Shown here: piece after piece, positions 6,226 through 6,274 of the stretch | Position numbering within the stretch: the first letter of the stretch is position 1 | How the letters are laid out: every line of letters starts with the position of its first letter | Source of the DNA: Betaproteobacteria bacterium | GTDB lineage: Bacteria > Pseudomonadota > Gammaproteobacteria > Burkholderiales > Burkholderiaceae | Direction: 5' to 3' | Length of the DNA stretch: 6,274 nt | Assembly (NCBI GenBank): GCA_009921765.1 | Contig: RFXC01000235.1 | Location: 1 to 6,274, forward strand | Notes under the pieces: generated by a model | The model's input: only the letters and a program-made list of their open reading frames with translations | Databases searched by the model: none | What the model was told of the DNA's origin: nothing | Position numbers and translations under genes: made by a program

Positions 6226-6274
6226 ATGAACTGTGACATCCTGATTCGCGGCGGGACGGTCTTCGATGGCTCCG
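6226..6274 (+). CDS. Amidohydrolase / N-acyl-D-amino-acid deacylase-like protein (N-terminal fragment)
   Basis: Only 16 complete codons are present: MNCDILIRGGTVFDGS, cut by the window edge. The 'D-[IL]-LIRGGTV-x-DG-[ST]' opening is the first beta strand of the small N-terminal domain in metal-dependent amidohydrolases. It is especially typical of D-aminoacylase and dihydropyrimidinase-like enzymes, which hydrolyse N-acyl or cyclic amide bonds. The catalytic metal-binding HxH motif would lie beyond the window. It starts 14 bases after the VOC stop on the same strand, so the two are probably co-transcribed. Superfamily call is good; the subfamily (D-aminoacylase rather than dihydropyrimidinase or dihydroorotase) is a guess from the sequence opening. 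Confidence 0.75.
   Translation, partial: MNCDILIRGGTVFDGS

Overview
The window looks like chromosomal DNA from a high-GC betaproteobacterium, most likely Burkholderiales (Alcaligenaceae/Comamonadaceae-like). I infer this from the strong G/C preference at third codon positions, a Bug-family (TctC-like) solute receptor of the kind greatly expanded in Bordetella and relatives, and a compact Liv-type ABC operon. No RNA gene, insertion sequence or CRISPR array is visible.

Left edge (1-190): the remains of what is probably the operon's periplasmic substrate-binding protein. A 25-residue C-terminal tail reads on the + strand up to a TGA at 188-190. The first ~100 bases read as a second, convincing protein fragment on the - strand. 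The two fragments meet head-to-head at a 6-bp inverted repeat (98-116), so the binding-protein gene appears rearranged or chimeric here.

Liv operon (214-3694, + strand): livH and livM (membrane permeases), then livF and livG (ATPases). All are intact and tightly packed. livM/livF and livF/livG overlap by ATGA, which implies translational coupling. With the upstream binding protein they would form a complete HAAT-type importer for branched-chain amino acids or other small amides or carboxylates. The sequence does not reveal the substrate.

Convergent junction (3695-3726): only 32 bases separate the livG stop from the stop of the - strand Bug gene, with a GC-rich hairpin that overlaps the Bug stop codon.

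Right half: a - strand Bug receptor gene (3727-4791) is divergent, across a 187-base intergenic region, from a + strand gene for a tandem two-domain VOC (glyoxalase/extradiol-dioxygenase fold) protein (4979-6211). That gene is followed 14 bases later by the start of an amidohydrolase/D-aminoacylase-like gene running off the right edge. The right half looks like a small catabolic cluster (capture of an organic anion, VOC enzyme, amide or ring hydrolysis) beside an ABC importer. That functional link is inference only.

Most of the window is ordinary. The two things most worth checking are the head-to-head break in the binding-protein gene and the VOC protein, whose second domain appears to have lost every metal-ligand position.
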